From assembly GCA_015059875.1 (NCBI GenBank), contig SUZQ01000010.1:1-50405 (forward strand): 50,405 bases of DNA, given 5' to 3'. The notes below the pieces were generated by a model. That model was not told where the DNA came from. It saw only the letters and a program-made list of their open reading frames with translations, and did no database searches. The first letter of the stretch is position 1. Each line of letters starts with the position of its first letter. Below, in pieces: positions 48,802-50,405 of the stretch. Made by a program: the position numbers and the translations under genes. This DNA comes from Rikenellaceae bacterium (lineage in GTDB: Bacteria > Bacteroidota > Bacteroidia > Bacteroidales > Rikenellaceae).

Positions 48802-49920
48802 ATGAAGAGATTTTTTATGGCACTCGTGTGCGCAGCACTCGTAGTATCGGTGTCGGCAGCTCCAAAGAAGGCACCAAAGGTGGACTATGTAAACGCAACA
48901 GAGCTTACTTTGGTAGGTAAATTGTGCGAAACAACAAACCCTTACCACCGCGTTGAGGTTGAAAATGTAGAGGGCATTTCGAAGGGCGAGGCAAGATTGC
49001 TCAAGATGGCTTCGGGCTTGGCTATTGCATTTAAGACCAATGCATCATCTATCTATGTAAAGGCAACTTATGGCCCTGCAAGTTCGTGGGGTTCTTATGC
49101 TCCGCTTGTAACCACCACAGGTTTTAATCTCTTTATCAAGGATAACGATGGCGAGTGGACTTGGGCTGCAGCAAAGGCTCACAAGATTGTTCCAACAACA
49201 AAGACTCTTGATAAACTCTCGAAGCCACTCAATGTTATCAGCGGCTTGGTAAAGGGCGAGAAGGAGTGCTTGCTCTATCTCCCTCTCTACTCGGAGATTC
49301 TTTCGTTGGAGATTGGTGTGAACAGTGGCGCAAAAATCGCTGCTTTGGAGAATCCTTTCCGCCACAATATCGCAGTGTTCGGTTCGAGCTTCACTCACGG
49401 CTCGTGCGCTTCGGGCCCTGCTTTGACTTGGCCTGCATTCCTCTCGCGTGCTACAGGTTTGCACCTCTGCTCGTTCGGTATGTCGGGTAACAGCAAGTTG
49501 CAGCCATACCTCGGCAATGAGTTTGCAAAGACTAAGGCTGACGCCCTTATCTGCGACGCATTCTCGAATCCAACCGTAGCACAGATTGGCTCGCGTATTC
49601 GTCCATTTATTCAGGCTGTTCGCAAGCATAAGCCAGATATGCCTATCATCTTCCTCAATACAATCTATCGTGAGCATCGCAACTTCCGCCCTGCATACGA
49701 GAAGAGAGAGCAGAGCCGTATCGAATATGTTGAGGAGACCATGAAGGCTGTGACCAAGGAGTTCAAGAATGTATACTTTGTGAATGTTCCTGATCAGACT
49801 GGTACAGACCACATCACTTCGGCAGATGGTACTCACCCATATTCGTATGGCTACCACCGTTGGGCTCAGGCTATTGAGAAGCCAATTATGAAGATTCTCA
49901 AGAAGCACAAGATTAAGTAA
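48802..49920 (+). CDS. Exported SGNH/GDSL-type esterase
   Basis: A 372-residue secreted hydrolase. Start at ATG 48802 (a GTG at 48793 is in frame). Signal 1-20 ending VSAA. The N-terminal beta domain (about 28-180) matches the domain that precedes SGNH_3 esterases. Catalytic domain (about 186-370): block I FGSSFTHG (Ser196), block II FGMSGNSKLQ (Gly, oxyanion), block III DAFSNP (Asn), block V DGTHPYSYGYHRW (Asp and His). Likely removes acetyl or other acyl groups from glycans. Own terminator follows. Substrate unknown. Confidence 0.88.
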   Translation: MKRFFMALVCAALVVSVSAAPKKAPKVDYVNATELTLVGKLCETTNPYHRVEVENVEGISKGEARLLKMASGLAIAFKTNASSIYVKATYGPASSWGSYAPLVTTTGFNLFIKDNDGEWTWAAAKAHKIVPTTKTLDKLSKPLNVISGLVKGEKECLLYLPLYSEILSLEIGVNSGAKIAALENPFRHNIAVFGSSFTHGSCASGPALTWPAFLSRATGLHLCSFGMSGNSKLQPYLGNEFAKTKADALICDAFSNPTVAQIGSRIRPFIQAVRKHKPDMPIIFLNTIYREHRNFRPAYEKREQSRIEYVEETMKAVTKEFKNVYFVNVPDQTGTDHITSADGTHPYSYGYHRWAQAIEKPIMKILKKHKIK

Positions 49921-49940
49921 ATATTATAAATAGGTAGTAA

Positions 49941-49981
49941 AGAGATTGTCTGCATCGATTTTGCGGTCAATCTCTTTTTTT
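49941..49981 (+). terminator. Terminator of the SGNH esterase
   Basis: Stem AGAGATTG/CAATCTCT with a 19-base loop, followed by TTTTTTT, 20 bases after the stop codon. Confidence 0.85.
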
Positions 49982-50042
49982 ATTGCTATTTTATTGATAT
50001 TCGATAATTATTCACATTTTCGTGAAGATATTTTCGTAATTG

Positions 50043-50074
50043 CTTGGAAATGTAGGAAATATGACTTATATTTG
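50043..50074 (+). promoter_or_regulatory. Promoter of the truncated exported gene
   Basis: CTTG (50043-50046), 20-base spacer, TATATTTG (50067-50074). The leader to the ATG at 50244 is about 165 bases. Confidence 0.65.
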
Positions 50075-50243
50075 TGACATATTAGTTAGTTGAGGATAGT
50101 TGGATATCTCCCTCTCCTGTTTTTTAAGGGGTGGGGGCGATAGCTTGATTATTAAGTTGATGCTGTAGTGGCTAATGGATTAACTAACATAGTGGTGTGT
50201 AATTCCTAATAAAATATTTATCAATACATTAAAATTTTAGCTT
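50075..50243 (+). promoter_or_regulatory. Long structured 5' leader
   Basis: About 165 transcribed bases hold a CCCTCTCCT/AGGGGTGGG hairpin near 50111-50136 and a possible long-range pairing of TTAGTTAGTT (about 50083) with AACTAAC (about 50179). No ORF or known riboswitch motif recognised. Confidence 0.4.
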
Positions 50244-50289
50244 ATGAAAAAATTTTTACTATTAATGTTGGTGGCAGCTTTGGGCTTAT
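50244..50289 (+). pseudogene. Secreted-protein gene cut after its signal peptide
   Basis: ATG at 50244 opens MKKFLLLMLVAALGLL, a clean signal-peptide start with promoter and leader. After codon 15 the frame enters repeat DNA of a mobile-element end (VKIVHKIG...YWSKIVHKCG) and stops at 50385-50387, giving a meaningless 47-residue frame. The rest of the original gene would lie beyond the element, outside the window. Confidence 0.6.
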
Positions 50290-50349
50290 TGGTCAAAATA
50301 GTACATAAAATCGGGGCGGTTTTTGATTATTGGTCAAAAATAGTACATA

Positions 50350-50372
50350 AATGCGGGTGTTTGCCCGCATTT
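50350..50372. terminator. Hairpin inside the element end
   Basis: AAATGCGGG/CCCGCATTT with a 5-base loop, directly after the minus-strand stop codon at 50374 and followed by ATGTACTATTTTT on that strand; a TTTCT run follows on the plus strand. Confidence 0.5.
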
Positions 50373-50373
50373 T

Positions 50374-50405
50374 CTACTTGTATTTGAGCTTAAAATACTC
50401 GTCTA
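50374..50405 (-). CDS. Possible 3' end of an element-encoded gene
   Basis: On the minus strand a frame enters from the edge and ends DEYFKLKYK then TAG at 50376-50374, immediately followed by a terminator-like hairpin. Expected position for a transposase or helper ATPase end, but only ten codons are visible. Confidence 0.35.
   Translation of the reverse strand, partial: DEYFKLKYK

Larger units (their letters stand above)
50290..50405. mobile_element. End of an insertion sequence (IS21-like)
   Basis: Two direct copies of an end repeat, TGGTCAAAATAGTACATAA at 50290 and TGGTCAAAAATAGTACATAA at 50331, spaced 41 bases. Multiple internal copies of the terminal repeat and a 5'-TG end are hallmarks of IS21-family ends. 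A perfect AAATGCGGG/CCCGCATTT hairpin follows at 50350-50372. The body continues past the window. Confidence 0.6.

Noticed and set aside
1..50405. tRNA or rRNA genes
   Set aside because: I scanned for T-loop GTTCGA-type motifs with matching acceptor stems and found none that fold; no rRNA sequence recognised.

Overview
The window reads as chromosomal DNA of a Bacteroidales bacterium, probably a gut-type member; a Rikenellaceae/Alistipes-like origin is possible but not proven. Support: promoters of the Bacteroidetes form TTTG-N19-20-TAnnTTTG, TonB receptor with a carboxypeptidase-like N-domain, LytS/LytTR two-component pair, ftsK followed by a LolA-like gene, GH2/GH3 glycosidases with export signals, BspA-type leucine-rich repeats, and a UbiA-family enzyme of the MqnP type. 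No rRNA, tRNA or CRISPR was seen. Both edges cut features: an FAD-dependent oxidoreductase on the left and a mobile-element end on the right.

Layout. 1-9.7 kb: exported FAD oxidoreductase (partial), glyA, fabG, two small unknown proteins, a GH3 beta-glucosidase and pheT. 9.7-10.3 kb: a gene-free repeat block. 10.3-19.5 kb, all on the minus strand: dicarboxylate-type symporter, EamA transporter, UbiA/MqnP-like prenyltransferase, GH2 beta-mannosidase, LRR lipoprotein, miaB, YitT-like membrane protein. 19.5-19.96 kb: a 172-bp inverted-repeat element and other repeats. 19.96-25.6 kb (+): M14-like lipoprotein, plsY, two tandem acyl-CoA ligases. 25.7-34.1 kb (+): a compact six-gene run with its own promoter, holding sensor kinase, LytTR regulator, exported DUF5689-like protein, exported sialidase-fold/EEP fusion, NhaC antiporter and secreted nuclease lipoprotein. 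34.2-37.9 kb (-): HMA protein, metal-type TonB receptor, Cys/His-rich protein, stand-alone PqqD. 38-48.7 kb (+): plsC, parE, parC, aroK, murI, ftsK, lolA-like, small HTH protein. 48.8-50.4 kb: SGNH esterase, then a secreted-protein gene cut after its signal peptide by what looks like an IS21-type element end.

The two most noteworthy signals are: (1) the six-gene operon, which puts two extracellular phosphodiesterase/nuclease-type proteins under a co-transcribed two-component system; and (2) a rich set of intergenic repeats. These comprise a 125-bp hairpin element with conserved core found exactly at two stop codons, heptamer tandem arrays abutting and sometimes supplying stop codons, a mirrored decamer array between plsC and parE, a 138-bp tandem repeat, a 172-bp MITE-like element, and a sequence shared next to two terminators. 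Several terminators also overlap the promoter of the next gene.
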